Assembly: GCF_030767025.1 (NCBI RefSeq)
Contig: NZ_JASITE010000006.1
Span: 62,001-126,000, forward strand
DNA length: 64,000 nucleotides
From: Nocardia sp. CC227C
Lineage (GTDB): Bacteria > Actinomycetota > Actinomycetes > Mycobacteriales > Mycobacteriaceae
Direction: 5' to 3'
The notes beneath the pieces are model-generated. The model saw only the letters and a list, made by a program, of their open reading frames with translations, ran no database searches and was not told the DNA's origin. A program made the position numbers and the translations under genes. Within the stretch, counting starts at the first letter, position 1. Each line of letters begins with the position of its first letter. Of the stretch, positions 46,458-55,614 are shown one piece after another.

Positions 46458-46835
46458 TCACCCCTCGGTCGCGGCGGTCTCCGCGAGGTAGAAGGGCAGC
46501 CGGTCGAAGATGAAGCGACTCTGCGTGATTCGCCCGTTCTCTACCCGGATCAGCTCCGCGCCGGGCGCCGAGGGCACCGGAATCGAGGAAGTGTCGTACA
46601 TGATCAGTGCGGTGGTGTCGTCACCGAAGGCGGCCAGCGGTTCGACACCGGTGACGGTATCGGCGAACGGTTCCAGGAACGCCCGGAAGGCGTCCGCGCC
46701 CCGAATCCGGCCCGCGGGCGTGTCGCAGACGATGTCGGCCGCGATGTAGGTCATGGCCTTGTCCATATCGTGCCCGGTCCACGCGTCGAAGTAGGCGCGG
46801 GCCAGGTCGAGGGCGGGGCCGGTGTGCTGGTTCAT
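46458..46835 (-). CDS. SnoaL-like (NTF2-fold) protein
   Basis: The 125-residue protein is a single SnoaL/NTF2-fold domain (LARAYFDAWTGHDMDKAMTY, GADAFRAFLEPF, VENGRITQSRFIFD), a small pocket used by isomerases, hydrolases or as a ligand-binding unit. It is divergent from the SigG-like sigma factor, which has its own C-terminal SnoaL domain. That suggests a functional link such as regulation by the same ligand. ATG at 46835 has CGAGG eight bases upstream. Confidence 0.82.
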   Translation of the reverse strand: MNQHTGPALDLARAYFDAWTGHDMDKAMTYIAADIVCDTPAGRIRGADAFRAFLEPFADTVTGVEPLAAFGDDTTALIMYDTSSIPVPSAPGAELIRVENGRITQSRFIFDRLPFYLAETAATEG

Positions 46836-46919
46836 ATCGGTCACCTCGTGGTCGAGTGGAAACTGTCGATGGAATGGACACCGGCCGTCGCCGAAACGGA
46901 CCGGTGCCAGAATGGCGAG

Positions 46920-47933
46920 GTGACCGAGGCCCTCACGGCAGCCCGCGCCGGCGACGAGCGGGCGTTTCGCGAACTGACCGAACCGTACCGGCGGGAATTG
47001 CAGCTGCACTGCTACCGACTGCTCGGTTCGCTCCAGGACGCCGAGGACGCCCTCCAGGAGACCATGGTGGCGGCATGGCGCGGGCTGGGGGAGTTCGAGC
47101 AGCGGTCCTCGGTGCGCACCTGGTTGTACCGGATCGCCACCAACCGGTGCCTGAACACGCTGCGCACCGCGCGGCGGCATCCCGTCGAACCGCTGCCCTT
47201 CGAGGTGCCCGAGCCACCCGCGCGCGACGCCGTCGGCTGGTTGCGGCCCTATCCGGACGCCCTGCTCGCCGCCGATCCCGCGATCCGCTATCAACACCGG
47301 GAATCGGTGGAGCTGGCCTTCATCGCCGCACTCCAGCAGCTGCCGCCGCGGCAGGCGGCCGTGCTGGTGCTGCGCGAAGTGCTGGAATTCTCCGGGGCGG
47401 AGGCGGCCGAACTGCTGGGCACCAGTCCGACCGCGGTGAAGGCGGCGCTCCAGCGCGCCCGGGAGACCCTGGAGTCGGTGCGGCGCGGACCCGCGGGATC
47501 GGCTCCCGCACCGGGGTCGTCGGCCGAACGTGCGTTGACCCGGCGCTTCACCGAAGCCTTCACCGATCGCGACGTGGACGCCGTCGTCGAACTGCTGACC
47601 GACGACGCCTGGCTGACCATGCCGCCCTGGCCGCACGCCTACCGGGGGCGCGCCGCGATCGGCGAATTCCTCCGGCACGTCCCGGCGTTCCGGCACCACC
47701 ACCCGGTGCGCCTGGTCGCCGTCCGGGCCAATACGCAGCCCGCCGTCGCCTGCTACTCCCTGCTTCCGGACGCAACGGAGTTCCGCGCGACCGGAATGCT
47801 GGTGCTCGCCCTCGAAGCGAACGGCATCGCGGCACTGACACATTTCCCACCCGCGGACGTCTTTCCATACTTCGGGCTCCCTGTCTCATGGAGTGATGGC
47901 AGCGCGGCGGCGGAGGGTCGCGACTTCCGGTAA
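46920..47933 (+). CDS. sigG: ECF sigma factor, SigG/SigX5 type, with C-terminal SnoaL domain
   Basis: The 337-residue protein has sigma region 2 (FRELTEPYRRELQLHCYRLL, QDAEDALQETMVAAWRGL), region 4 (QLPPRQAAVLVLREVLEFSG, GTSPTAVKAALQRARETL) and then a SnoaL-like domain from about residue 200. This layout marks the SigG/SigX5 (ECF56-like) group, in which the C-terminal domain controls activity instead of a separate anti-sigma factor. No anti-sigma gene is adjacent. GTG at 46920 is preferred to an in-frame ATG about 50 bases upstream. Confidence 0.88.
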   Translation: MTEALTAARAGDERAFRELTEPYRRELQLHCYRLLGSLQDAEDALQETMVAAWRGLGEFEQRSSVRTWLYRIATNRCLNTLRTARRHPVEPLPFEVPEPPARDAVGWLRPYPDALLAADPAIRYQHRESVELAFIAALQQLPPRQAAVLVLREVLEFSGAEAAELLGTSPTAVKAALQRARETLESVRRGPAGSAPAPGSSAERALTRRFTEAFTDRDVDAVVELLTDDAWLTMPPWPHAYRGRAAIGEFLRHVPAFRHHHPVRLVAVRANTQPAVACYSLLPDATEFRATGMLVLALEANGIAALTHFPPADVFPYFGLPVSWSDGSAAAEGRDFR

Positions 47934-48112
47934 CGACTTGTCGGAGTGCCCGGGGTGGACTGAGACGGGCTGGGCTATCTGACAATTCGACGCCAAGCTT
48001 CCCCAGACAGCTGACGGCGGAGTTAGCGTGCCGCCCTACAGAGGTCGACCGCGCGGCGGGCTGGCAGGGCCGCACACGGAGACCGGCGGCCACCCACGGG
48101 GAGTACCAGCTC

Positions 48113-49045
48113 ATGAGGTTCCGGAAATCCGCGATTCGAACGATTCTGACCGCGTCGGTGGGGATGTCGCTCGCGCCGTTCGCCCCGCCCGGACCGGCCT
48201 GGGCCGCGCCCGCCACGACCGATCACTGCGGCGGCTGGACGGTCGGCACCGTGGCGTCGGGGTACGGCATGCTGGAGAGCCTCGCGTTCGACGGACGCGG
48301 GCGGCTGCTGCTGTCGGAACAGTCGGTCACCGGGACCGGCGGGGCGGTGCGGGAACTCACCGCGGACGGTCGGCGCGCAACCTTCGTCGGCGATATCGAC
48401 GGCGTCGGGGAGTTGAGCGTCGTCGGCGACACCCTCTACTACACGACCGGACTGAGTCTCCAGTCCAAGTTCGCCGCCGAACCCGGCGGCATCGAGGCGG
48501 TGGATCTCGACACCGGCACGCGCCGCAGCGTCGCGGGCGGACTCGACATGCCGAACGGGCTGGCACTGCTGCCCGACGGCGACTTCGTGGTCACCAGCGA
48601 TATGGGAGCCGACACCCGCATGACGCGGGTGCGTGCCGGGGTGGACGTGGGGCCGTTCTCGTCGGCGGTCACCTCCACCAACGGCCTGGCCTACGATCCG
48701 CGGCGGCATCGGCTGTTCGTATCCAGCACCTTCGACCCGGTCACCGTGATCGCGATGGTGGACCCGGATCGCCCGGAGGCGGCGATCACCATAGAACTGC
48801 CCGGGCTGGGCCCGCTCAACGCCGCCGACGGCGTGGCGGTGGGACCGGACGGGTTCGTCTATGTCACTTACAGTCTGGGCGGCAAAGTGATCCGGGTGGA
48901 TCCGGACCGCGCCCGCTGGTGCACCGTGGCGGACGGCCTGCCGCTGTCGACGAGTGTCCGATTCGGCTCCGGTCCCGGTTGGGACCCCGGCTCACTGTAC
49001 GTCACCAGCTATCTGGGCACTGTGACGCGGCTGACACCACACTGA
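48113..49045 (+). CDS. secreted SMP-30/gluconolactonase-like beta-propeller
   Basis: The 310-residue protein has a signal peptide (cleavage after AWAAP region) and a six-bladed propeller of the SMP-30/lactonase type, seen in repeating segments such as LAFDGRGRLLLSE, DMPNGLALLPDGDFVV and DGVAVGPDGFVYV. The substrate is unknown; lactonase or ligand-binding roles are possible. The 180 bases upstream show no gene. Confidence 0.82.
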   Translation: MRFRKSAIRTILTASVGMSLAPFAPPGPAWAAPATTDHCGGWTVGTVASGYGMLESLAFDGRGRLLLSEQSVTGTGGAVRELTADGRRATFVGDIDGVGELSVVGDTLYYTTGLSLQSKFAAEPGGIEAVDLDTGTRRSVAGGLDMPNGLALLPDGDFVVTSDMGADTRMTRVRAGVDVGPFSSAVTSTNGLAYDPRRHRLFVSSTFDPVTVIAMVDPDRPEAAITIELPGLGPLNAADGVAVGPDGFVYVTYSLGGKVIRVDPDRARWCTVADGLPLSTSVRFGSGPGWDPGSLYVTSYLGTVTRLTPH

Positions 49046-49531
49046 GTACACGCTCGCGTTTTCCCGCGTATATGTGCGCTGATTTACATTGCGCGTCAGC
49101 ACAGTTCACACAACCTGTGTGATTCATCGTGGCACTGTGCCCTACTCGTGAGTACTATCGGGCTATCGCCGGAGATTAACTGTGGTGTAACGCCTTTCAA
49201 ACGCGCTGCACCTGGTCGGTTACCGGAGAACGATCGGGAGAGCAGGGTACCCGACGGGCGTGGGGCTCACGCCCGCCTTTCCCATCGCGGGTTCGATGAT
49301 GAACCGGGCTGGGGTGACTAGTCCCCTTATGCCGCAAGCCATCTCGGTGCTGTCACACGTCTGACCGCACCGGATTCCGCTGATGCGCGCTCACGAGGCG
49401 ACGCTTCGCGCTACGGACGCCGGGCAATGGAGCTCCAGGCATGCAAGTGTGCCGTGGCAGTCGCATGAATCGAGCTATCGATACATCGATTGTGCTGTCG
49501 CGCACCATTTTTCACGTGGGGATAGGTCTCG
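49046..49531. promoter_or_regulatory. leader region of the biosynthetic operon with a perfect 17-base palindrome
   Basis: This 486-base region without a gene precedes the biosynthetic operon. It holds the palindrome TCACACAACCTGTGTGA (49106-49122), a likely repressor or activator site. It also has a hairpin with arms CGGGCGTG (49255-49262) and CACGCCCG (49268-49275) that could be an attenuator or the terminator of the upstream gene. The composition is lower in GC than in the genes. No riboswitch class could be recognised. Confidence 0.5.
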
Positions 49532-49777
49532 ATGAGTGTGGACCCGACGGTATTGGAGCGAGTCCGGGAGCTGTTCCGCAGGCGTTTGAACGCGCCCGCG
49601 CTGGAGCTGGACCGACCGCTGCTCGAGTACGGACTCGATTCGGTCCGTTCGACCGAGTTGGTGATCGAACTCGAGGAGTTGTTCGGCATCGACATACCCG
49701 ATGCGGATGCCGCCACCCTGCGCACGGCCCGCCAAGTGGCCGAATACGTCGCGGTCGAGCTGCGAAAAGCGAGCTGA
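49532..49777 (+). CDS. acyl carrier protein 1
   Basis: The 81-residue acidic four-helix carrier protein has the phosphopantetheine site Ser37 in EYGLDSVRSTEL and the helix-II region ELEELFGIDIPDAD. It would carry an acyl or aminoacyl chain as a thioester for the enzymes of the operon. It is the first gene of the cluster. The next start lies two bases after its stop codon. The ribosome-binding site (GGGGATAG) is moderate. Confidence 0.92.
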   Translation: MSVDPTVLERVRELFRRRLNAPALELDRPLLEYGLDSVRSTELVIELEELFGIDIPDADAATLRTARQVAEYVAVELRKAS

Positions 49778-49779
49778 GC

Positions 49780-52700
49780 ATGGCCGATCCGAGTGATGTC
49801 TACGGCCGCTACGCCCGGCCCGAGATAGCCCGGCTGCTGCGGGCCTTCCACCTCGACGCCGACTATCGCGAGGCCGAGTTCGACATGCTGGTGCCCGCCA
49901 CGCTGGGTGGTGGCGGCGGCTTTGCCGACCGCGCGGTACTCGATCTCGTAGGCGGGCACGGGGCCGGACTGTTCGGCCACAACCATCCCGCCTTGATCCG
50001 CGCGGCGGAGACGGCACTGCGGGCACGGCGGCCGTTCGCGGTGCAGGGCAGTGTGCGAGCCAGCGCCGCCCGATTGAGCGCGCGACTGTCCGACCTGGTC
50101 GGGGCATCGACGGGGGCCGAGTACGTCGTCACGCTGGCGTCCACGGGCGCCGAGGCGGTGGAGGCCGCCGCGAAGCACGCCGCCCTGGAACGGTACCGGC
50201 GGCTGTCGGCCGTGCAGGCGGAGCTGGAGCGGACCCTGCGCCGCGCCCGGCGGGACGGCCTGGCCGGGCGACCGCTCCCGGCGCCGTGGGACGGGTCGGT
50301 GGAATCCCTTCTCACACAGTCGATCACCAATGTCTCGACGCTGCGCGAACGCGCCCCGCTGTTCGCCGCCCCGACGCGGTCCTTCCACGGGAAGACCGCC
50401 GCGGCGGCGGTGCTCACCGACCGGGCGCCCGGCGACGGCCGCCCGCTGTTCGGACCCGAGGTGGTCCGGCTGGAAACCGGCTCCGCGAACACCCTCGAGC
50501 GGGTGCTGGACGGCGAACGGATCACGTTCTGCGACATATCCTTCGGCCCGTCCGGTGAACCGGTGCCGACCGTCCGGTACGCGTCCCGGCTGGCGGCGTG
50601 CTTCGCCGAACCCGTACAGGGCGAGGGCGGCGTGCACGAGTTGGGCGACGACGTGCTGCGCGCCGTGCGCGCCCTGGCCGATCGCCACCACGCCGCCCTG
50701 GTCTTCGACGAGATCCAGAGCGGTATGGGCCGCACCGGCACCTTCCTGGCCGCCGAGCCCTCCGGCGTGCACGCCGACTACTACCTGCTGTCCAAGGCGC
50801 TGGGCGGCGGCCTGGCCAAGGTCTCGGCGCTGCTGGTGCGGCGCGACCGCTATCTGCCCGAGTTCGGCAGACAGCACACCTCGACCTTCGCGGAGGACGA
50901 CTACTCGTCCGAGATCGCCTGCACAGCATTGGATCTCATTCCCGAATTGCTGCCGCGCATCACCGCCGCCGGCACCCGGCTGCGCGATCGGCTGCGCGCG
51001 CTGGCCGCCCGCCGCCCGGACGTGATCGCCGGGGTGCGCGGTCGCGGGCTGCTGTTGGCACTGGAGCTGCGACCGCCCCGGCCGACCTCGGCCGTGCTGC
51101 GCGAGTTCCTGGACGAGGAATGGTTCGGGTATCTGGTCGCCGGATATCTCCTGCACCGGCACGGCATTCGGGTGCTGCCGACCCTGTCCGCCCCCGCCAC
51201 GCTGCGGGTGCAGCCGTCGGCGTATCTCGGGGCCGCCGATATCGACCGCATCGTGGCTGCCTTCGAGACCGTGGCCGACCTGCTGCACCGCGGGGCCTAC
51301 CCGGACCTGCTCGACCATCTCACCCGGCCCGCGGCCAACCCCACACCGCTGCCCGCGCGCGCACCCGATCCCGAACGCCGCCGTCCCGAGCCCGCCGCCC
51401 CGCTCGACGGCCCACCGCGCGTCGCCTTCCTCGCCAATCTGGAACGCCCCGGGGATCTGCGGCGGCTGGCACCGGAGCTGGCCGAATGGTCCGACTATCA
51501 GTGCGAAGCCCTGCTCGAGCGGCTGCGCGGCGTGCTGCGGCCCTTCGAGGTGACCCGGCAACGCATCCAATCGGTGTCGGGGGCCGAGGTCGAGGTGTCG
51601 ATGATCGCCGTGCCGTTCTCGGCACAGCAAGCCGTCACGTTCCAGCGCGACGGCGAGGGCGCATGGCTGCGGGATGTGGTGCTCGACGCGGTGGATCTCG
51701 CCGTCACCGCGGGGGCGGACGTGATCGGCCTGGGCGGCTACACCTCGATCGTCACCGACGCCGCCCGCGCCGTCGTGGAGGACACCGCCCGCATCACCTC
51801 GGGCAATTCGCTCACCGCCGCGTGCGCCTACGAACTCATGTGCCGGGAGCTGGCGGCGCTGCCCGCCGGGGAACGCCGCGTCGCCGTGGTCGGAGCCATC
51901 GGCAATATCGGCGCGGTCATGGCGGAACTGCTGCTCCCGCATGTCGATTCGCTGGTGCTGGTCGGTCGGCGGGGCTCCGCGCGGCGGCTGCGGACCGTCG
52001 CGGAGCGGCTCGGCGATCCGGACCGGGTGACGGTGCGCGAGGAGATGACCGCACTGCGCGACTGCCGCCTGATCGTCACCGCCACGAACGCGGCCACCCC
52101 CGTGATCACGGCGGACCAGCTGGGCACCGACCACCCGGTGCTGGTCTACGACCTCGCGGTCCCGGGCGATGTGGATCCGGGTGCCGCCGCGCTGCCGGGG
52201 GTCACCGTGCTGTCCGGCGGCCGGATGCGCCTGCCGGACGGTCAGGTGCCCGATTTCCCGGGGCTCGAGCTGCCGCCGGGCACCCTCTACGCCTGTATGG
52301 CCGAGACCATCGCCCTCGGCCTCGAACCGGGTACGCCGAGCCCGTCCTACGGCGCGCTCTCCGTCGCCGGGGTGCGGGCCGCCGCCGACCTGGCGCGGCG
52401 GCAGCGGATCGTGCCCGCACCGCTCACCCCGCGAGGAGTCGCCATGACCGTTCCCATGCTGTTGGGCGCGCCCGGCTTCCGAGCCGAGGCCGCCGGTGGC
52501 AAGGCCGCCACCCTGCACGAACTCACCGCCGCCGGATTCCCGGTGCCGCCGGGCTTCGTGATTCCCGGCGACACCGATCCGGATCTGCTGACCGATGCCG
52601 AGCTGGACGCGCTCGTCGCGGCCGTCGGCGGCTACCCGGTGGCCGTGCGCTCCAGCGGGGTGCTCGAAGACCTCGACGACGCCAGCTTCGCCGGACAGTA

Positions 52701-55614
52701 CGAGACCTACCTCGAGATCGGCGATCGGGACGCGCTGCGCCGCCGCATCGCCGACTGCCGGGCCTCGGCACACAACGACCGGGTGCGCGGCTACCTGGAA
52801 CGGCGCGGGTTCGACCCGGCTCGGGCGCGGGTGGCGGTTCTGGTGCAGCGCATGGTCGAATCCCGCACCGCCGGTGTGGGATTCACCATCGACCCGATCA
52901 CCGGCAAGGAGGAGCACGCGGTCGTGGAGTGCTGTGCCGGACTGGGGGAGCGGCTGGTGTCCGGGCACGTGACACCGCTGCGACTCACGGTCCGGCTCGC
53001 CGACGGCACGGTGGCGCAGCGGAGCGAGGGCGACGAACCGGTGCTGCTGGACGACGACGAGATCGCCGAGCTGACCCGGATGCTGTTGCGGGTCCAGGCA
53101 TTCCGGCATCGACCGCAGGACGTGGAGTGGGCGGTCGGTACGGACGGACGGCTGTGGCTGCTGCAATCGCGGGCCGTCACCGCCATCGCCTGGCGCACCG
53201 ATATCGACCAGCTCACCGACGCCGACTTCCGCGACGGCGGCGTCTCCGCACGCGTCTGCACCCCGCTCATGTTCTCGCTGTACGAGAACGCCTTCCAGGC
53301 GTCCATGCAGCGATTCTTCACCCGGCTCGGGCTGCTCGACGACGAACCGGCCTGGATGGCCATGCACTACGGCCGCGCCTACTGGAATGTGGCCGCGGTG
53401 AAACGGGCCTATTCGGGCGTGCCCGGCTACGACGAGCGCATCTTCGACGCCGATCTCGGCGTGAACGTGGACTACGGGCCGGACGGGCCGGACCGGACGC
53501 CCACGAACGCGCTGACGGTGGCGCGCGCGGTGCCGACCGCACTGGCACTGCGGCGGCTCACCACCGGGCAACTGGTGGAGGTGGAACGGTTCGCCGCGAG
53601 CTGGGAGGCCAAGTACGCCCGCTGGCGGGAGCGCGCGGCGCGGCTGCCGAGCGTGGACACCACGACCTTCACCGCCGAACTGGTGGACTGCCTGCTCTCG
53701 TTCCACGCCACCACCGAACGCGCCTATTTCACCACCATCTACCACAACACCACCGTCCAATCGGACTTCAAGACGCTGCTCGGCAAAATCGACGACGCCA
53801 CCGGCGGCAGCACCCAGGTGCTGGCGCTGATCGGCGGGCTGGCCGAGGTGAGCCATATGGCCATGCAGCGCGGCATCGTCGGGCTGTACCGGGTGGCGGT
53901 TGCCGAGGGCCTGGACGGGGACCCGTGGCGGCGGGCGTTGCGGGAGTTCCTGGACGAGCACGGTTTCCACGCCGACAGGGAACTGGATATCACCTGCCCG
54001 CGCTGGTCCGAGGAGCCCGCGCGGGTGCGGGACATGATCGCGTCGATGCTCGCGGCCGGGACCCCGCCCGCCGATCCCGAGCGGGCGCTCACCGAGCAGC
54101 GGGCCCGCTTCGACGCCGAGATCGCAGCCGTGCGGGCGCGGGTGCGCGCCGACCCCCGTACCCGGGTCCGCTTCTCGCGCAGCCTGGACCGACAGCTGGC
54201 GCTGGCACGTCGGTACCTGGTGGCGCGTGAGCTCATGCGGGACTTCTCCTCCCGCTGCTACGCCATCGTGCGCGCCTACGTGGTCGAGGCCGGGGCACGC
54301 CTGCACGCCGCCGGAGCCCTCGCCGACCCGGCCGATGTGTACATGCTCGACGTCCACGAGATCGCCGATCTGGCACAGGGTTTCCGCGGCGGTGACGAAC
54401 TGGCGGCGGCGGTCCGCTACCGGCGGGCCATGTACGACGGCTACCGGGATCTGACGCCGCCGCACGAACTCGGCCCCGGTGTGACGGTCTCCCGACCCGA
54501 ATCCGGCGACGGCGTGCTCACCGGGCTGGGATGCAGTGCGGGCGTGGTGGAAGGCCCCGCGCGGGTCATCGCGTCGCTCGCCGAGATCGCCGATCTGCGT
54601 CCGGGTGACATTCTCGTCACCCGTTTCACCGACCCCGGTTGGACTCCGGCACTGGGTCTGGTGATCGGGGTCGTGACCGAGGTCGGCGGTCTGCTCTCGC
54701 ATGCCGCCGTCATCGGCCGCGAATACGGCATCCCGGCCGTGCTCAATGTTTCCGGCGCCACCACCGCCATTCGCTCCGGGCAGCGGCTCCGGATCGACGG
54801 CGGCGCGGGCACCGTCACCCTGCTCGACACCGTCGAGCCCGAGCGGGTCACGGATCTCGTGCCCGCCGCCCCGCGTCCCGTAGCGGCGCTACCCGATCCG
54901 GGGTCGACATCCACTACGTCTCGCGCACGATCAGGAGGCGCTCTCATGACCGATCGAACCCACCCCGACCGCCCGGCGGTCCGGACGCTGTCGCCGCGCA
55001 AACGCATGATCTGCATTGCCGGTGGCGACGGCTCCGGCAAGACCACCCAGGTGGCGCGGCTGGCGAGCGTCTTCGAATCGCAGGGGCAGACGGTGGCGGC
55101 GGTGACCATCTGGGACGCCTTCCTGGACCCCGCGGTGGCGTCCAAGCTGCCGTTCGACCGACCCGACGCCATCTACGGCTACCTGAAGGTGCTCACCCCG
55201 CTCAGCCGCACCCACTTCCTGTACCACGCCATGCAGTTGGCGCTCGATCTCGCCGCGCGGCGCGGTCCGGACGTCGTGCTCATGAACTCGTACTGGTACA
55301 AGTACTTCGCCACCGAGGTGGCGCACGGCGGCGATCCGGCCGTCCTGCGCGCGCTGGCATCCGGATTCCCGGAACCCGACCTCACTTTCCACCTGCGCAT
55401 CAGCCCCCGGGACGCGTTGGCGCGCAAGCGCAAACGCAGCGACTACGAGAGCGGCTACGGCGACGAGCACGAATTCCTCGAGTTCCAGCAGCGCAGCCAC
55501 GACGCCCTCGCGGGGCTGTCGGCCGAACTCGGCTGGACCGAGCTGGACGGCACCGCCCCGGCCGGTGACATCACCACCACCATTCTCGAGCAGTTGCGGA
55601 GCACCGAGCAGTGA
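49780..55614 (+). CDS. aminotransferase / acyl-ACP reductase-like / PEP-synthase-like / kinase-like fusion
   Basis: A single 1944-codon frame. Residues about 40-500 are a class III PLP aminotransferase (Asp310 in LVFDEIQSGMG, Lys339 in LLSKALGGG). Residues about 545-885 resemble cyanobacterial acyl-ACP reductase: IGLGGYTSI, TSGNSLTAA, nucleotide motif VGAIGNIGA (from Gly705) and a conserved Cys839 in YACMAE. Residues 889-1715 are PEP-synthase-like: an ATP-grasp part with AVRSSGVLEDLDDASFAGQY, a middle domain and swivelling His1641 in LLSHAAVIGREYGIPAV, without the PEP-binding barrel. Residues 1723-1944 are a P-loop kinase (Lys1754). AGGAG/ATG signals at 52444 and AGGAGG/ATG at 54946 suggest separate products may also be made. 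Each embedded ATG reads ATGA, so a one-base shift would restore an ordinary gene junction; sequencing error or true fusion are both possible. Confidence 0.85.
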   Translation: MADPSDVYGRYARPEIARLLRAFHLDADYREAEFDMLVPATLGGGGGFADRAVLDLVGGHGAGLFGHNHPALIRAAETALRARRPFAVQGSVRASAARLSARLSDLVGASTGAEYVVTLASTGAEAVEAAAKHAALERYRRLSAVQAELERTLRRARRDGLAGRPLPAPWDGSVESLLTQSITNVSTLRERAPLFAAPTRSFHGKTAAAAVLTDRAPGDGRPLFGPEVVRLETGSANTLERVLDGERITFCDISFGPSGEPVPTVRYASRLAACFAEPVQGEGGVHELGDDVLRAVRALADRHHAALVFDEIQSGMGRTGTFLAAEPSGVHADYYLLSKALGGGLAKVSALLVRRDRYLPEFGRQHTSTFAEDDYSSEIACTALDLIPELLPRITAAGTRLRDRLRALAARRPDVIAGVRGRGLLLALELRPPRPTSAVLREFLDEEWFGYLVAGYLLHRHGIRVLPTLSAPATLRVQPSAYLGAADIDRIVAAFETVADLLHRGAYPDLLDHLTRPAANPTPLPARAPDPERRRPEPAAPLDGPPRVAFLANLERPGDLRRLAPELAEWSDYQCEALLERLRGVLRPFEVTRQRIQSVSGAEVEVSMIAVPFSAQQAVTFQRDGEGAWLRDVVLDAVDLAVTAGADVIGLGGYTSIVTDAARAVVEDTARITSGNSLTAACAYELMCRELAALPAGERRVAVVGAIGNIGAVMAELLLPHVDSLVLVGRRGSARRLRTVAERLGDPDRVTVREEMTALRDCRLIVTATNAATPVITADQLGTDHPVLVYDLAVPGDVDPGAAALPGVTVLSGGRMRLPDGQVPDFPGLELPPGTLYACMAETIALGLEPGTPSPSYGALSVAGVRAAADLARRQRIVPAPLTPRGVAMTVPMLLGAPGFRAEAAGGKAATLHELTAAGFPVPPGFVIPGDTDPDLLTDAELDALVAAVGGYPVAVRSSGVLEDLDDASFAGQYETYLEIGDRDALRRRIADCRASAHNDRVRGYLERRGFDPARARVAVLVQRMVESRTAGVGFTIDPITGKEEHAVVECCAGLGERLVSGHVTPLRLTVRLADGTVAQRSEGDEPVLLDDDEIAELTRMLLRVQAFRHRPQDVEWAVGTDGRLWLLQSRAVTAIAWRTDIDQLTDADFRDGGVSARVCTPLMFSLYENAFQASMQRFFTRLGLLDDEPAWMAMHYGRAYWNVAAVKRAYSGVPGYDERIFDADLGVNVDYGPDGPDRTPTNALTVARAVPTALALRRLTTGQLVEVERFAASWEAKYARWRERAARLPSVDTTTFTAELVDCLLSFHATTERAYFTTIYHNTTVQSDFKTLLGKIDDATGGSTQVLALIGGLAEVSHMAMQRGIVGLYRVAVAEGLDGDPWRRALREFLDEHGFHADRELDITCPRWSEEPARVRDMIASMLAAGTPPADPERALTEQRARFDAEIAAVRARVRADPRTRVRFSRSLDRQLALARRYLVARELMRDFSSRCYAIVRAYVVEAGARLHAAGALADPADVYMLDVHEIADLAQGFRGGDELAAAVRYRRAMYDGYRDLTPPHELGPGVTVSRPESGDGVLTGLGCSAGVVEGPARVIASLAEIADLRPGDILVTRFTDPGWTPALGLVIGVVTEVGGLLSHAAVIGREYGIPAVLNVSGATTAIRSGQRLRIDGGAGTVTLLDTVEPERVTDLVPAAPRPVAALPDPGSTSTTSRARSGGALMTDRTHPDRPAVRTLSPRKRMICIAGGDGSGKTTQVARLASVFESQGQTVAAVTIWDAFLDPAVASKLPFDRPDAIYGYLKVLTPLSRTHFLYHAMQLALDLAARRGPDVVLMNSYWYKYFATEVAHGGDPAVLRALASGFPEPDLTFHLRISPRDALARKRKRSDYESGYGDEHEFLEFQQRSHDALAGLSAELGWTELDGTAPAGDITTTILEQLRSTEQ
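52433..52446 (+). promoter_or_regulatory. embedded ribosome-binding site and ATG for the PEP-synthase-like part
   Basis: GAGGAG (52433-52438) stands five bases before ATG 52444, exactly where the reductase-like domain ends and the PEP-synthase-like domain begins (MTVPMLLGAPGF). Initiation here would give a protein starting at residue 889 of the fusion. In the frame that would end on the overlapping TGA (52445-52447), the upstream gene would finish REESP. Confidence 0.6.
54933..54948 (+). promoter_or_regulatory. embedded ribosome-binding site and ATG for the kinase-like part
   Basis: A full AGGAGG (54933-54938) lies seven bases before ATG 54946 (MTDRTHPDRP). It follows a low-complexity Ser/Thr/Arg linker after the PEP-synthase-like domain. 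Initiation here would give a 222-residue kinase-like protein, the normal length of a thymidylate kinase. Confidence 0.65.

Noticed and set aside
49046..49531. A riboswitch in the leader of the biosynthetic operon
   Set aside because: Only one short hairpin and a DNA palindrome are visible; no consensus core of a known riboswitch class could be recognised.
49411..54702. A 1763-codon open frame on the minus strand opposite the biosynthetic operon
   Set aside because: It encodes a low-complexity Arg/Gly/His/Gln-rich sequence with no domain, mirrors the plus-strand genes and is a by-product of high GC content.
6404..55614. Stop-codon reassignment as the cause of the two fusion frames
   Set aside because: TGA, TAG and TAA all end ordinary genes elsewhere in the window, and no in-frame stop is read through; the stops are simply absent.
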